DNA of 64,000 nucleotides from Bacteroidota bacterium. GTDB lineage: Bacteria > Bacteroidota > Bacteroidia > Chitinophagales > BACL12. The translations under genes and the position numbers were made by a program. How positions within the stretch are numbered: position 1 is the first letter of the stretch; each line of letters starts with the position of its first letter. Below are positions 43,767 to 53,052 of the stretch, piece by piece. The stretch lies in NCBI GenBank assembly GCA_016706865.1, contig JADJIS010000003.1:930001-994000 (forward strand). Reading direction: 5' to 3'. Under the pieces are notes generated by a model, which saw only the letters and a program-made list of their open reading frames with translations, did not search any database and was not told where the DNA came from.

Positions 43767-44249
43767 ATGATAGATAAAATCGAATTTCCAGCAGCAATAG
43801 TGGACGAAAAGGTATACCTGATCCCCTCTTCTGCAAAACTAACAATATCGCCAATTAATGCCAATCTAAATCCAATAAATCTGTCAAATAATAATGGCAC
43901 TATCATCATTTATTCTGCTGAAAACAGCGGTGATATTGATCCACAGGGCTTGGAGTCCATTAATAAACTACTTGTGGCCGTGAAGTTGAACCCGGAAGAA
44001 ACAGTTTTTATCAAATACGACCCTAAACAACCGGTTAACTTTAATACACTATCTAGAAACTTAACCATTTCCAAGTTAATATGTTTTGGAATTAAAGCGG
44101 AAAATATAGGATTACACATTGAATATAGAAATCATATCTATTTGAAATTCAATAATATAGATATCATTATATGTGATAATATTGAAGGTATGGAAAAACC
44201 TAAACGAGCATTGTTATGGAGTCAGTTAAAATTAATGTATAATATTTAA
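43767..44249 (+). CDS. Unrecognised 160-aa cytoplasmic protein upstream of rdgB
   Basis: I do not recognise this protein. It has no signal peptide or membrane helix and looks like a mixed alpha/beta domain (NGTIIIYSAENSGDIDPQGLESINKLLVAVKLNPEETVFIKYDP). A second half contains IDIIICDNIEGMEKPKRALLWSQLKLMYNI. It ends 2 bp before rdgB on the same strand, so the two are translationally coupled. A role related to nucleotide-pool cleaning or DNA metabolism is only suggested by that coupling. Confidence 0.7.
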   Translation: MIDKIEFPAAIVDEKVYLIPSSAKLTISPINANLNPINLSNNNGTIIIYSAENSGDIDPQGLESINKLLVAVKLNPEETVFIKYDPKQPVNFNTLSRNLTISKLICFGIKAENIGLHIEYRNHIYLKFNNIDIIICDNIEGMEKPKRALLWSQLKLMYNI

Positions 44250-44251
44250 AT

Positions 44252-44827
44252 ATGGAATTAATTTTTGCTACAGGAAATAAAAATAAGATAAAGGAAGTTA
44301 TACAACTTGTGCCCAAATCAATAAAAATCAAAAGTCTGGAGGATATTGGCTGTTATGAGGAAATTCCCGAAACCCATTTTACCATTGAAGCAAATTCCAG
44401 GGAAAAAGCGGAGTACATCTTCGAAAAATATGGCTGTAACTGTTTTTCCGAAGATTCAGGTTTAGAAGTATTTGCTTTAAATGGGGAACCTGGTGTTTTT
44501 TCTGCTCATTATTCTGGAAGCAGAGATGCTGAAGAAAACATTAACCTTCTCCTGCTCAATTTAAGAAATATGAATGATAGAAGTGCCCAATTCAAAACCG
44601 TATTTACCTTGGTAATTGAAAATAACTACAACCAATTCACAGGAATTGTGACTGGCAAAATCTCACTTTTACCTATAGGAACAAATGGTTTTGGATATGA
44701 CCCCGTTTTCGTACCGGATGGCGCTGCTATTACGTTTGCACAAATGACCTCCGAAGAAAAAACGAGCATAAGTCACAGAGCAAAAGCATTTAAGTTGTTG
44801 ACAGATTACCTGAATTGCAATTTTTGA
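44252..44827 (+). CDS. rdgB: XTP/dITP pyrophosphatase (Ham1/RdgB)
   Basis: A 191-aa enzyme that hydrolyses non-canonical purine triphosphates (ITP, dITP, XTP) to monophosphates and keeps them out of nucleic acids. The N-terminus FATGNKNKIKEV is the family signature. The substrate and metal residues lie in SEDSGLEVFALNGEPGVFSAHYSG, GFGYDPVFVPDG and ISHRAKAFKLL. The length fits the family. It is coupled to the unknown gene upstream by a 2-bp gap. Confidence 0.96.
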   Translation: MELIFATGNKNKIKEVIQLVPKSIKIKSLEDIGCYEEIPETHFTIEANSREKAEYIFEKYGCNCFSEDSGLEVFALNGEPGVFSAHYSGSRDAEENINLLLLNLRNMNDRSAQFKTVFTLVIENNYNQFTGIVTGKISLLPIGTNGFGYDPVFVPDGAAITFAQMTSEEKTSISHRAKAFKLLTDYLNCNF

Positions 44828-44899
44828 ATTACAAAATAAATATTTAACTTACCCCGCAAAAGAAAAAGTTTAAGCCACTTATTTAATTCTAATCGGATT

Positions 44900-45478
44900 A
44901 TGAGACAAATCAATCTACCCGCTACCTACACCGATGAACATCTGATACGAGAGTCAGCCAAGGGAAATAGGGTTTTCCAAAAAATGCTTTACGATCGTTT
45001 TGCCTCTAAAATGTTTGGAGTTTGTTTGCGATACGCTCCCGACTACCAAATTGCTGAAGATATATTACAGGAAGGTTTTGTTAAAGCGTTTAAAAATCTG
45101 GACAGATTTCGTTTTGAGGGTAGTTTTGAAGGGTGGCTTAGAAAAATCATGGTGAACACCGCCATAGAAATGCATAGAAGGAAAAATTTATTATATCCTA
45201 TTGTTGATGTGGAAAATACCGAGGTTGAATTCGTTGACGAAAGCGTTCTAAGTAAGCTGGCAGTAGACGATTTGATGAATATGATAGCAGCTCTTTCACC
45301 AGGTTATAAGACTGTTTTCAGCCTCTACGCCATAGAAGGATTTTCACATAAAGAAATTGCGGAGCAACTAAACATCAGTGAAGGTACATCTAAGAGTCAA
45401 TTGGCACGTGCTCGATACATTTTAATGGAAATGGTTGAACAACGCACTGGCCTGAAACGCAAAGCAAGTGGACAATAA
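44900..45478 (+). CDS. ECF-type RNA polymerase sigma factor
   Basis: A 192-aa alternative sigma factor. Region 2 spans about residues 20-95 (FASKMFGVCLRYAPDYQIAEDILQEGFVKAFKNLDRFRFEGSFEGWLRKIMVNTA). Region 4 is a helix-turn-helix at about 130-180 (YKTVFSLYAIEGFSHKEIAEQLNISEGTSKSQLARAR). Its stop overlaps the next gene, which encodes a membrane-anchored barrel protein likely to act as anti-sigma factor. The ECF family often controls envelope functions, which fits the outer-membrane genes downstream. It may be a SigP-like regulator of T9SS genes, but that is inference. Confidence 0.93.
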   Translation: MRQINLPATYTDEHLIRESAKGNRVFQKMLYDRFASKMFGVCLRYAPDYQIAEDILQEGFVKAFKNLDRFRFEGSFEGWLRKIMVNTAIEMHRRKNLLYPIVDVENTEVEFVDESVLSKLAVDDLMNMIAALSPGYKTVFSLYAIEGFSHKEIAEQLNISEGTSKSQLARARYILMEMVEQRTGLKRKASGQ

Positions 45479-46694
45479 ACATCATATTGACCAATTATTT
45501 AGCGGAGTATTTGAAAATTATGAGTTGAAGCCATCATCCGATGTTTGGAACCGCATCGAAAATGAGCTTGAAAACACACAAAAAACTCCGGTAAACATAC
45601 CCTACTCAAGGTATGCAGCTTTGCTATTTATTTTTGTCAGCCTTTGTTTTATTGCTATTCCCGTAAATAAAAAGAACTCTCTTGCTCAAATCAGGAATTA
45701 TAGTGAAACCCCTGTATCTCAGGAATTTATCGCAGCTGAAGCTATTTCACCGATATTAACGATCAATTCATCAGAAGGCATTGGTAATACTAATAAGATC
45801 GCTCAGGTGAATTCACGACCTGTTTCAGAGGAAAATACTAATACTATAAATACCATAATTGCCTCCAATATCAAATCGCACGTGCAAACCAACGATTTTA
45901 TTTATGCACCGGCGTTTATGGATGATGAAGAGGAACTTACCGCCGAAAATATTGATATTATAGATCGGATCTATAATTCCGATGTTTCCATACCATTATT
46001 TTCCTACGATTATATTGAAAATGAGGGTGACGAGGAATATGTTGCTTTTCAATCAAAATCTGTATTCAGTAACCTTAAAGATTTTGATATGCGGGGAATG
46101 TATATTGGGGTAAGCGGAAGTTATAATCAAACATCTATTTTAGAATATGGCAATATTTTTAAGGAAGAAAGACCAATTCAACCATCGTTAAAATTCGGAA
46201 CTTCTAAAGGATTTGTTTTAGGATATAATTTCTCTAATAAATTCGGCATTCAGGCGGAATATATTTATAACTCCATTCAAGGGCAAAATTATGTAATGTC
46301 GGAAGAAGGGGAAATCGTACAGAAATCACTTTCATTGAGTTATGACCTGATTCCTGTTACTGCAAAAATTAAAGTGGGACGTATTTCTGATCTGACCAAC
46401 TTACCGGTAATACTCAATTATTCAGTTGGAGCTCAATACGGAATGTTACGTTCTTACAGATTACCTCAGGACAAACGATATGAAACTTCGGATAATGTAT
46501 TTAAAGATGATGAGGTTTCGCTGGTATTAGGATTGGATTACGATATTTACATTCAAGATAACCTATATCTTTCTGCCGGAGCTCGAGGAACAATTTCAAA
46601 CGATATTTCTCTGCACGATGAACCTTTAACCGACAATGCAAAACGAAATTTTGTATTTGGACTTAGAGGAAGTCTCAACTACGTGTTCAGGTAA
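45468..46694 (+). CDS. Anti-sigma-like membrane protein with C-terminal outer-membrane barrel
   Basis: A 408-aa protein whose GTG start lies inside the sigma-factor gene (11-bp overlap). Residues 1-45 are soluble (HIDQLFSGVFENYELKPSSDVWNRIENEL), as in short cytoplasmic anti-sigma domains. One membrane helix follows at about 47-66 (YAALLFIFVSLCFIAIPV). A polar, Asn/Ser-rich stretch runs to about 190. Residues 200-408 look like a PorT-type barrel (GMYIGVSGSYNQTSILEYG ... FVFGLRGSLNYVFR, aromatic terminus). Such proteins could span both membranes. The sigma-factor overlap strongly suggests they act together. Confidence 0.78.
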   Translation: MDNKHHIDQLFSGVFENYELKPSSDVWNRIENELENTQKTPVNIPYSRYAALLFIFVSLCFIAIPVNKKNSLAQIRNYSETPVSQEFIAAEAISPILTINSSEGIGNTNKIAQVNSRPVSEENTNTINTIIASNIKSHVQTNDFIYAPAFMDDEEELTAENIDIIDRIYNSDVSIPLFSYDYIENEGDEEYVAFQSKSVFSNLKDFDMRGMYIGVSGSYNQTSILEYGNIFKEERPIQPSLKFGTSKGFVLGYNFSNKFGIQAEYIYNSIQGQNYVMSEEGEIVQKSLSLSYDLIPVTAKIKVGRISDLTNLPVILNYSVGAQYGMLRSYRLPQDKRYETSDNVFKDDEVSLVLGLDYDIYIQDNLYLSAGARGTISNDISLHDEPLTDNAKRNFVFGLRGSLNYVFR

Positions 46695-46743
46695 TAACAT
46701 CTCACACCAATTTTATTCTGATTTGCTGAATTATCTTTACCGC

Positions 46744-49212
46744 ATGAGTAAGCGGCTAAACTTTTTAATGCCAATTTTTATCTGTTTCGTATTATCGAAT
46801 TCTCTTTTCGCTTCGCGGATAGAGGGTTTAGTCAGCAATGAAAACAATGAACCCCTACCCTTTTGTAATGTATATATCAAAAACAGTAATTATGCCTGTG
46901 CTACCAATGAAAACGGATTTTATAGTCTTACCGTTGAACCGGGAAATTATGTAGTGATCTTTCAATATATAGGGTATACCAAACAGGAAATTTCAGTAAC
47001 CATAACAAATGAAAATAAAATACTGAATGTAATTCTTTTGGAGGAAGCAACTGCTCTTCAGGAAGTAGTAATCAGATCCGACAAGGAAGACCCTGCTTAT
47101 GCAATTATTCGAAGTGCAATAGAAAAAAGATCTGCACATCTGAAGGAGATCTCCTCATTTTCGTGTGAGGTATATATCAAAGGTCTGCAAAAATTTACGG
47201 AAGCCCCTGATAAAATTTTAGGAGTTGAACTAAATACAATTCTCGACGTAGATACTAATAATACCGGAATTATTTATTTGTCTGAATCGGTTTCCAATTT
47301 TCATTTTCAATATCCCGATAAAACAAAAGAGGTCATGAAGGCTTCCATAGTTAGTGGAAATGATCAAAGTTTCAGTTGGAATGATGCCGCAAGTATGGAA
47401 ATGAATTTTTATGAAAACCTTGAGACCCTAGAGGGATTTTCTCAACGAGGATTTGTATCTCCCATTGCTGATAATGCAATGTTCTTTTACGAATATAAAT
47501 TGTTGAGTTCCATTTTTGACAATAATCACGAAATATATAAAATAAAGGTTATTCCAAAACGAAAAACGGATCCTGCATATTCAGGAATAATTTATATAAC
47601 TGACGATGATTATCATATTAATGGCTTACAACTGGAGTTAAGAAAGGAAAACGGACTTGAATTTCTCGATACTTTCAGAGTGGAACAAGAGTACTTTTAT
47701 TCTGATAACGAACATCTTTCCTTATTGTCGAATAAATTCAATTTTAATTATTCCCTATTTGGAATTAAAGGAAATGGCTTTTTTCATGCCTTTTATAAGG
47801 ACTATACGATCAACCCAATATTTCCAAAAAATTTCTTTACTGCAGAGGTCACAAAAATTGAAGAAAATTCAAATAAAAAAGACTCCATTTATTGGAGTAA
47901 CAGCAGACCAATAAAATTAACTTCAGAAGAACAAATTGATTATCGGAAAAAAGATTCTCTACAAATATTAAAAGAAACGCCGGCATACCAGGATTCGGTT
48001 GACAGAATATTTAATAAATTTTCTGCTAGCGATCTTATAAGCGGATATAATTATAGAAGATCGAGATCTGATCTGTTCATTAGCACAAATCCTCTGCCTG
48101 AAATAATTCAATTTAATACAGTGGAAGGTTATGTGGTCAACTTTAGAGTCAGACTTTCAAAAGAATGGGATTCTAAGGATGTTATAACATTAATACCAAA
48201 CATTCGTTATGCAATTGGTGCAGATAAAGTATTTGCAAATGGTTCCATTTCGTATATGTATGATCAATTTACAAGATCAACCATATCGCTGAGAGGTGGT
48301 AGCAATGTAATGCAATTTAACGAATCAGGAATAATTCCGCTCGTAAATTCGTTTTACAGTTTACTGGTTGAAGAAAATTATTTGAAATTATACCAATCAC
48401 AATATCTGGAAGCCAATTATTCAAAGGAGTTGTTTAATGGATTTTATGCCAGTTTCAGTGCAGGATTTCGCGACAGAAATTATCTGAATAACCTCGACAT
48501 CATTGATTCATGGATTGATGTTCCGGATAAAACCTTTACGCCAAATTATTATCCTTTTTCTGATGAAGCTCTAAATACAGACATGCCGGCGAGAATTTCT
48601 GCAGGAATATCTATCAGATATCAGATCAAACAAAAATACATCATGCAACCGGATGAAAAATATATTTTGGAATCCAAGTATCCTCGTCTGGAATTCAGTT
48701 ATGAAAAAGCGTTGGATGATCTTATTGAAAATTCTGTTCGATATGATAAAGTTGAATTAAGCATACAGGATAATATAAAATTGGGTCTGCCGGGAAATTT
48801 GCAATATCACAGTAGTATGGGTTTAATGTTCGGAACAAGGAATTTAACTGCTGCAGATAAATTTAACTTTGCCGGAAACGAGACCTTGATAAGCAGATTA
48901 ACAATTGATAGTTATTTCCTACTCCCCTATTATTCGGCCCTTTCAGAAAATTATTATTACACGGCGCATCTTCAGTGGCACACCGAAGGATTCTTATTCC
49001 GGAAATTACCGCTTTTCAAACAATTAAAATTGGAACCTGTTTTCACCGCGCAGTATTTACAAAGTGATGCGATAAATAATTATTTTGAAGTTGCTGCCGG
49101 AATTGAACATATTTTTAAAATTGCCAGGATCGACTTCGCATATACACCATTTCGTTTTGATGATAGTTATCCTTCAGAACAATTTAGAATTTTATTGGGA
49201 ATCGGATTTTAA
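46744..49212 (+). CDS. Outer-membrane protein with carboxypeptidase-like plug and DUF5686 barrel
   Basis: An 822-aa exported protein. I start at 46744 (MSKRLNFLMPIFICFVLSNSLFAS, a signal peptide); the frame upstream overlaps the previous gene. Residues 25-105 are a carboxypeptidase-regulatory-like beta-sandwich (IEGLVSNENNEPLPFCNVYIKN ... VVIFQYIGYTKQEI), the plug-associated domain also found in SusC proteins. The rest matches DUF5686, a large barrel family of Bacteroidota, ending in FRILLGIGF with an aromatic terminus. No TonB box is obvious. It lies 49 bp after the barrel protein and 1 bp before the next gene, in the sigma-factor operon. Confidence 0.85.
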   Translation: MSKRLNFLMPIFICFVLSNSLFASRIEGLVSNENNEPLPFCNVYIKNSNYACATNENGFYSLTVEPGNYVVIFQYIGYTKQEISVTITNENKILNVILLEEATALQEVVIRSDKEDPAYAIIRSAIEKRSAHLKEISSFSCEVYIKGLQKFTEAPDKILGVELNTILDVDTNNTGIIYLSESVSNFHFQYPDKTKEVMKASIVSGNDQSFSWNDAASMEMNFYENLETLEGFSQRGFVSPIADNAMFFYEYKLLSSIFDNNHEIYKIKVIPKRKTDPAYSGIIYITDDDYHINGLQLELRKENGLEFLDTFRVEQEYFYSDNEHLSLLSNKFNFNYSLFGIKGNGFFHAFYKDYTINPIFPKNFFTAEVTKIEENSNKKDSIYWSNSRPIKLTSEEQIDYRKKDSLQILKETPAYQDSVDRIFNKFSASDLISGYNYRRSRSDLFISTNPLPEIIQFNTVEGYVVNFRVRLSKEWDSKDVITLIPNIRYAIGADKVFANGSISYMYDQFTRSTISLRGGSNVMQFNESGIIPLVNSFYSLLVEENYLKLYQSQYLEANYSKELFNGFYASFSAGFRDRNYLNNLDIIDSWIDVPDKTFTPNYYPFSDEALNTDMPARISAGISIRYQIKQKYIMQPDEKYILESKYPRLEFSYEKALDDLIENSVRYDKVELSIQDNIKLGLPGNLQYHSSMGLMFGTRNLTAADKFNFAGNETLISRLTIDSYFLLPYYSALSENYYYTAHLQWHTEGFLFRKLPLFKQLKLEPVFTAQYLQSDAINNYFEVAAGIEHIFKIARIDFAYTPFRFDDSYPSEQFRILLGIGF

Positions 49213-49213
49213 T

Positions 49214-50170
49214 ATGAAAAAAATAATAACCAATAGTTTATTAATATTTTATTTGTTTAATAGTCTTATCGGTCAAAATTGTGCTCAACAATCCACCGGA
49301 TTTATACCTGTTGCCGACCTTGGCAAATCTGCCTTTAATGGATTTGTTGGGGGGAAATATCCGGATGGAAATAATGATATTCCCCTTTTACACTTTAATA
49401 AAGGCATGGAAATGTGTGCGGATATCAAACCTTTGAATGCGGAAGGAATTTATGATACCGTAAATGGTAAAATAGGATTTATGGTTTTGGGTTTTAGCAC
49501 AGCTGCAATGACGGGAAGATTTGTTCGGTCCATTTATGAATCACAAAACCCGGATGATAAATTGGAGATCATTATTGGAGCTCAGGGAGGTAAGGATATT
49601 AATTCAATGACGAATGCTTCTGCTAATTATTGGTTAATCGTAGATTCTATTGTAAAGGGAGAAAATATGACCTTAGAACAAATTCAGATCATTTGGATCA
49701 GCAGTGGAGATATATTATCATATCAGCAATCATTTCCGGAGCAATGTTACACACAAATAGAAAAATATCAGTTGATGCTTCAGGAAATTAAAAATAAATT
49801 TCCAAATGTTAGAGCTGCATTTATTTCCGACCGCACCTATGCTGGTTATATTGGAGATGTGGGTGAAGGACCTCAGGAATTAAAGGAGCCAAGTGCATAT
49901 TATAATAGTTGGACCGTTAAATGGCTTATTGAAAAACAAATAAATGGCGAAAAGGGATTTACACAAGATGAAATTCCATTTATTGATTGGGGACCTTCCT
50001 TATGGACAGATGGAGTAAAGGGAAATAAAAATGGTTATACCTGGAACTGTGAAGATTCAGGAAAAGGTGGAATACATCCATCTTCTAAAGGAAGAATGAA
50101 AGAAGCATCGATGGTTTATTTATATTTTAAACTGCATCCTTACCTAAAAACAATTTTTGCAAATAACTGA
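49214..50170 (+). CDS. Secreted protein of unknown function, possibly SGNH-hydrolase-like
   Basis: A 318-aa exported protein starting at 49214, one base after the previous stop. Signal peptide 1-20 (SLLIFYLFNSLIG), followed by a Cys-containing N-terminus. Residues 86-95 (KIGFMVLGFSTAAM), the region GAQGGKDINSM and the late motif CEDSGKGGIHPSSKG recall blocks of SGNH/GDSL hydrolases (block I Ser, block V His in HPS). The match is loose and no substrate can be named. Conserved-looking segments include AAFISDRTYAGYIG and IPFIDWGPSLWTDGVKGN. It is the last gene of the sigma-factor operon. Confidence 0.65.
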   Translation: MKKIITNSLLIFYLFNSLIGQNCAQQSTGFIPVADLGKSAFNGFVGGKYPDGNNDIPLLHFNKGMEMCADIKPLNAEGIYDTVNGKIGFMVLGFSTAAMTGRFVRSIYESQNPDDKLEIIIGAQGGKDINSMTNASANYWLIVDSIVKGENMTLEQIQIIWISSGDILSYQQSFPEQCYTQIEKYQLMLQEIKNKFPNVRAAFISDRTYAGYIGDVGEGPQELKEPSAYYNSWTVKWLIEKQINGEKGFTQDEIPFIDWGPSLWTDGVKGNKNGYTWNCEDSGKGGIHPSSKGRMKEASMVYLYFKLHPYLKTIFANN

Positions 50171-50428
50171 TCATTCCGATTGTAAGGTTGGAGGCTCCGT
50201 AAGTGTAGTGGTTACCTGATTATATTTATAATAAATTATTCCTATTGACACAATGATGAGTAGAATACACATCCATCTTATAACTCCACCATTCATTTTT
50301 TGCCATTCCTTAAAACTTTCTGTTCGTGTTCGTTTAATGTTTATCATTCCTGCAGCAAACATATATAACACGATACATATTAGTATGATAAAAGATTGAA
50401 AGATCAACCACTGATAAAATTCCTGCAT
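50171..50428 (-). CDS. Small membrane protein, 85 aa, unknown function
   Basis: It has two predicted membrane helices (about residues 6-28, WLIFQSFIILICIVLYMFAAGMI, and 49-66, WMCILLIIVSIGIIYY) joined by a basic/polar loop (NIKRTRTESFKEWQKMNGGVIR). There is no recognised family. It starts 16 bp after the nupC stop on the same strand and is probably its operon partner. It converges head-on with the secreted-protein gene; the two stops abut. Confidence 0.65.
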   Translation of the reverse strand: MQEFYQWLIFQSFIILICIVLYMFAAGMINIKRTRTESFKEWQKMNGGVIRWMCILLIIVSIGIIYYKYNQVTTTLTEPPTLQSE

Positions 50429-50443
50429 AAAATTATTTTCCGT

Positions 50444-51886
50444 TTAATAAAACATTCCTACCATTGTAGCACATAAAAATGTTGCAATGGTTCCGCCTAT
50501 CAAGGCTTTAATTCCCAATTCCGTTAAGTTTTTTCGCTGACTCGGAGCAAGTTGACTAATTCCTCCGATCTGAATTCCTATGGATGCGAAATTTGCAAAT
50601 CCACTCAACGCATATGTTGCAATTAAAATAGATTTCGGATCCTGTATTACGTTATCCGCTTTCATATTTGCAAAAGTAATATAGGCGTTAAATTCATTAA
50701 TAATTGTCTTCTCCCCAAGTAATTGACCTATGGCTAACATATCTCTTCCCGGGACCCCGATAAGCCATGCAACAGGTGAAAAAACATATCCTAATATCAT
50801 TTGAATGGATAAAGATTCATATGTGGTATTTGCCTGAATAAATGCATTCAATGTGGTTATATCTCCAACCCAACCAAGAACTCCGTTTGCCACCCAGATC
50901 AATGCTGTGAATGCAATTAACATAGCGCCTACATTTACTGCAAGTTTTAAACCATCTGTGGTTCCGAGCGAAATTGCATCCAACATATTATCACCAAGCT
51001 TTTCATCTGTTATCTTTAATTCTTTTGTGAGGTCTTTTGTAGTTTGAGGAAATAACAATTTAGAACATACTATTGCAGCTGGTGCACTCATTAAACTCTG
51101 ACAAAATAAATGTAAGGCAAAATATTCCTGTTGCCCAACATCACTTCCTCCCAACAAAGTAACATACGCTGCGAGAACACTTCCTGCAGTATTTGCCATT
51201 CCTCCAATCATGATACACAAAACTTCCGAACGGTTTAACTGTTCCAAATATGGTTTTATCATTAATGGAGCTTCTGTTTGGCCGAGAAAAATATTTGCCG
51301 AGGTAGACAAACTTTCCGGACCACCGATATTTAATTTCCTCAATAAATAAGCAAATACATAAACGATCTTTTGCAGCACTCCTAAATAATATAACATAGC
51401 AGATATTGCTGCGAAAAAAATAATATTCGGCAATACCTGAATCGCAAAAACAAATCCCCAAGATTGATTTGCATCTGCAAGATTGCCAAACAGCATTTCT
51501 GTACCCTTATGACTGAGGCTTATCATGGCAACAAATGTTTTTGATATTGCCTGCATTGCAATAACAAAGGAGTTGGTTGGCAGAAATTGCGTTACCACAG
51601 ATAAACACAATAAAAATAAAGCGAGAAGAATACTCCATTTAACCGGCGATTTCTCTTTGATCCGAATTTTTAAAATGATATAAACCGTAATTATTCCAAG
51701 TAAAACTGTCCAGAATATGGATACATTATTAAATCGAAGATCCAGGACACCTGCGGCTAACATAAATTGTGCAAATAGACCTATACCGACCAATTTCCAA
51801 TCAATTGCTTTTCTGTTATTACTCAGCAAATAACATATGCCGATAAGTGCAGTCATGCCGAGTAAACCACGTAGAAAATTTTCCAT
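50444..51886 (-). CDS. nupC: Concentrative nucleoside transporter (NupC/CNT family)
   Basis: A 480-aa inner-membrane symporter for nucleosides. The family gate region reads MLYYLGVLQKIVYVFAYLLRKLNIGGPESLSTSANIFLGQTEAPLMIKPYL; GGPES and GQTEAPL are CNT signatures. GGMANTAGSVLAAYV follows. The C-terminal core contains LSGFANFASIGIQIGGI (SGFAN and SI..Q.GG motifs). It sits in a minus-strand run with crcB (56-bp gap) and bfn upstream. It would salvage extracellular nucleosides. Proton or sodium coupling cannot be told from sequence. Confidence 0.94.
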   Translation of the reverse strand: MENFLRGLLGMTALIGICYLLSNNRKAIDWKLVGIGLFAQFMLAAGVLDLRFNNVSIFWTVLLGIITVYIILKIRIKEKSPVKWSILLALFLLCLSVVTQFLPTNSFVIAMQAISKTFVAMISLSHKGTEMLFGNLADANQSWGFVFAIQVLPNIIFFAAISAMLYYLGVLQKIVYVFAYLLRKLNIGGPESLSTSANIFLGQTEAPLMIKPYLEQLNRSEVLCIMIGGMANTAGSVLAAYVTLLGGSDVGQQEYFALHLFCQSLMSAPAAIVCSKLLFPQTTKDLTKELKITDEKLGDNMLDAISLGTTDGLKLAVNVGAMLIAFTALIWVANGVLGWVGDITTLNAFIQANTTYESLSIQMILGYVFSPVAWLIGVPGRDMLAIGQLLGEKTIINEFNAYITFANMKADNVIQDPKSILIATYALSGFANFASIGIQIGGISQLAPSQRKNLTELGIKALIGGTIATFLCATMVGMFY

Positions 51887-51942
51887 TTTTACAATTTACC
51901 TCTTTGGGTTGCCATTTAGAAAAAATAACTGAAGGGATATAT

Positions 51943-52317
51943 TCAAATGTTCTTCATTAAAGAAACACCGCCGAAGGTAGCAGATATTCCAATAACTACA
52001 CTCACAAATATATATAAAAGTGCAATTCCGAATTGTCCTTCGCGCAAGAGTTGAATATTTTCGATGGAAAAGGCAGAAAAAGTAGTAAATCCGCCACAAA
52101 ACCCTGTCGCAAATATCAATTTCCATTCATTGGAGTAGATGTTTTCTTTTTCGAACCATCCGTAAACAATTCCAATAATAAAACAACCTAAAATATTCAC
52201 GATCAAAGTGCCGAATGGAAAGGCTATGGGTAAAAATTTGTAGATCAACTGACCGCTCAAATATCTCGCGATAGTTCCTAAAAAACCGGCAAAACCGATC
52301 AACAAAACAAGTTGCAT
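51943..52317 (-). CDS. crcB: Fluoride ion channel CrcB/Fluc
   Basis: A 124-aa, four-helix membrane protein that exports fluoride as a dual-topology dimer. Motifs are GTIARY (residues 14-19), FGTLIVNILGCFIIG with the conserved Asn N41, and TGFCGGFTTFSAF (71-83), the central family signature. Its length is typical. No fluoride riboswitch was recognised upstream: only 36 bp separate it from the bfn stop. It is presumably transcribed with bfn and nupC. Confidence 0.95.
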   Translation of the reverse strand: MQLVLLIGFAGFLGTIARYLSGQLIYKFLPIAFPFGTLIVNILGCFIIGIVYGWFEKENIYSNEWKLIFATGFCGGFTTFSAFSIENIQLLREGQFGIALLYIFVSVVIGISATFGGVSLMKNI

Positions 52318-52353
52318 GTTACCAGTTGTTTACTTAAAGAAATATTCAAGATG

Positions 52354-52965
52354 TTATTTTTTCCTTCTGTCGAGTTCATCCCTGATTCTTGCAGCGGCCT
52401 CATAATCTTCTTTATCCAGCAGTTCTCCTAATTTTTCGTTGAGTTCTTTAATAGTTAGTTTACTCAGATCAGATTGTGGTGATATGGAAGTGCTAAGAGT
52501 TTCAACAGATTCGTTTTCTTCATCTTCTTCATCACTTCCTTCTTTATTTTCAGGTTCATTAATAATTGCTCCTGCCGATTCTAAAATGAACTCATAGGTG
52601 AATATCGGACAATTAAATCTAACAGCTAGTGCAAGTGCATCGCTTGTGCGCGAATCTACTTCTACTTCCTGACCATCCTTTTCACAAACCAATTTAGAAT
52701 AAAATATTCCATCTTGTAAATTATCAATGAGCACTTCCTTAAGGTTGATCTGAAAAACAGTAAATATATTTTTCATCAGATCGTGTGATAATGGTCGGTT
52801 GATCACCACTTTTTCAATGGCAACCGCTATTGCCTGTGCTTCGAAGGCGCCTATCACGATTGGTAATTTTCTTAAACCATTTACCTCACTGAGCAACACG
52901 GCATAACTCTGAGATTGAGTTATGGTATGCGATAAACCCGATATTTCCAATTCTATTTTTTGCAT
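52354..52965 (-). CDS. Bifunctional-nuclease-domain protein (DUF151) with C-terminal UVR motif
   Basis: A 203-aa protein. Residues 1-130 form the BFN/DUF151 domain (IELEISGLSHTITQSQSYAVLLSEVNGLRKLPIVIGAFEAQAIAVAIEK ... VDSRTSDALALAVRFNCPIFT). An acidic linker follows (about 140-155). The C-terminal 35 residues form a UvrB/UvrC interaction motif (LNEKLGELLDKEDYEAAARIRDELDRR). BFN domains have nuclease activity in plant homologues; the bacterial role is less clear. It lies between etfA and crcB on the same strand. Confidence 0.92.
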   Translation of the reverse strand: MQKIELEISGLSHTITQSQSYAVLLSEVNGLRKLPIVIGAFEAQAIAVAIEKVVINRPLSHDLMKNIFTVFQINLKEVLIDNLQDGIFYSKLVCEKDGQEVEVDSRTSDALALAVRFNCPIFTYEFILESAGAIINEPENKEGSDEEDEENESVETLSTSISPQSDLSKLTIKELNEKLGELLDKEDYEAAARIRDELDRRKK

Positions 52966-53052
52966 CTAAAATCGCTAAGACGTTACTAAGTTAATACGTT
53001 ATCTAAGAATTAATAATGATTGAAGTAAAAAATGAATATTTAAATTTGAATT

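Noticed and set aside
52318..52353. Fluoride riboswitch ahead of crcB
   Set aside because: Only 36 bp separate bfn and crcB, too short for the known riboswitch fold, and no conserved core was seen.
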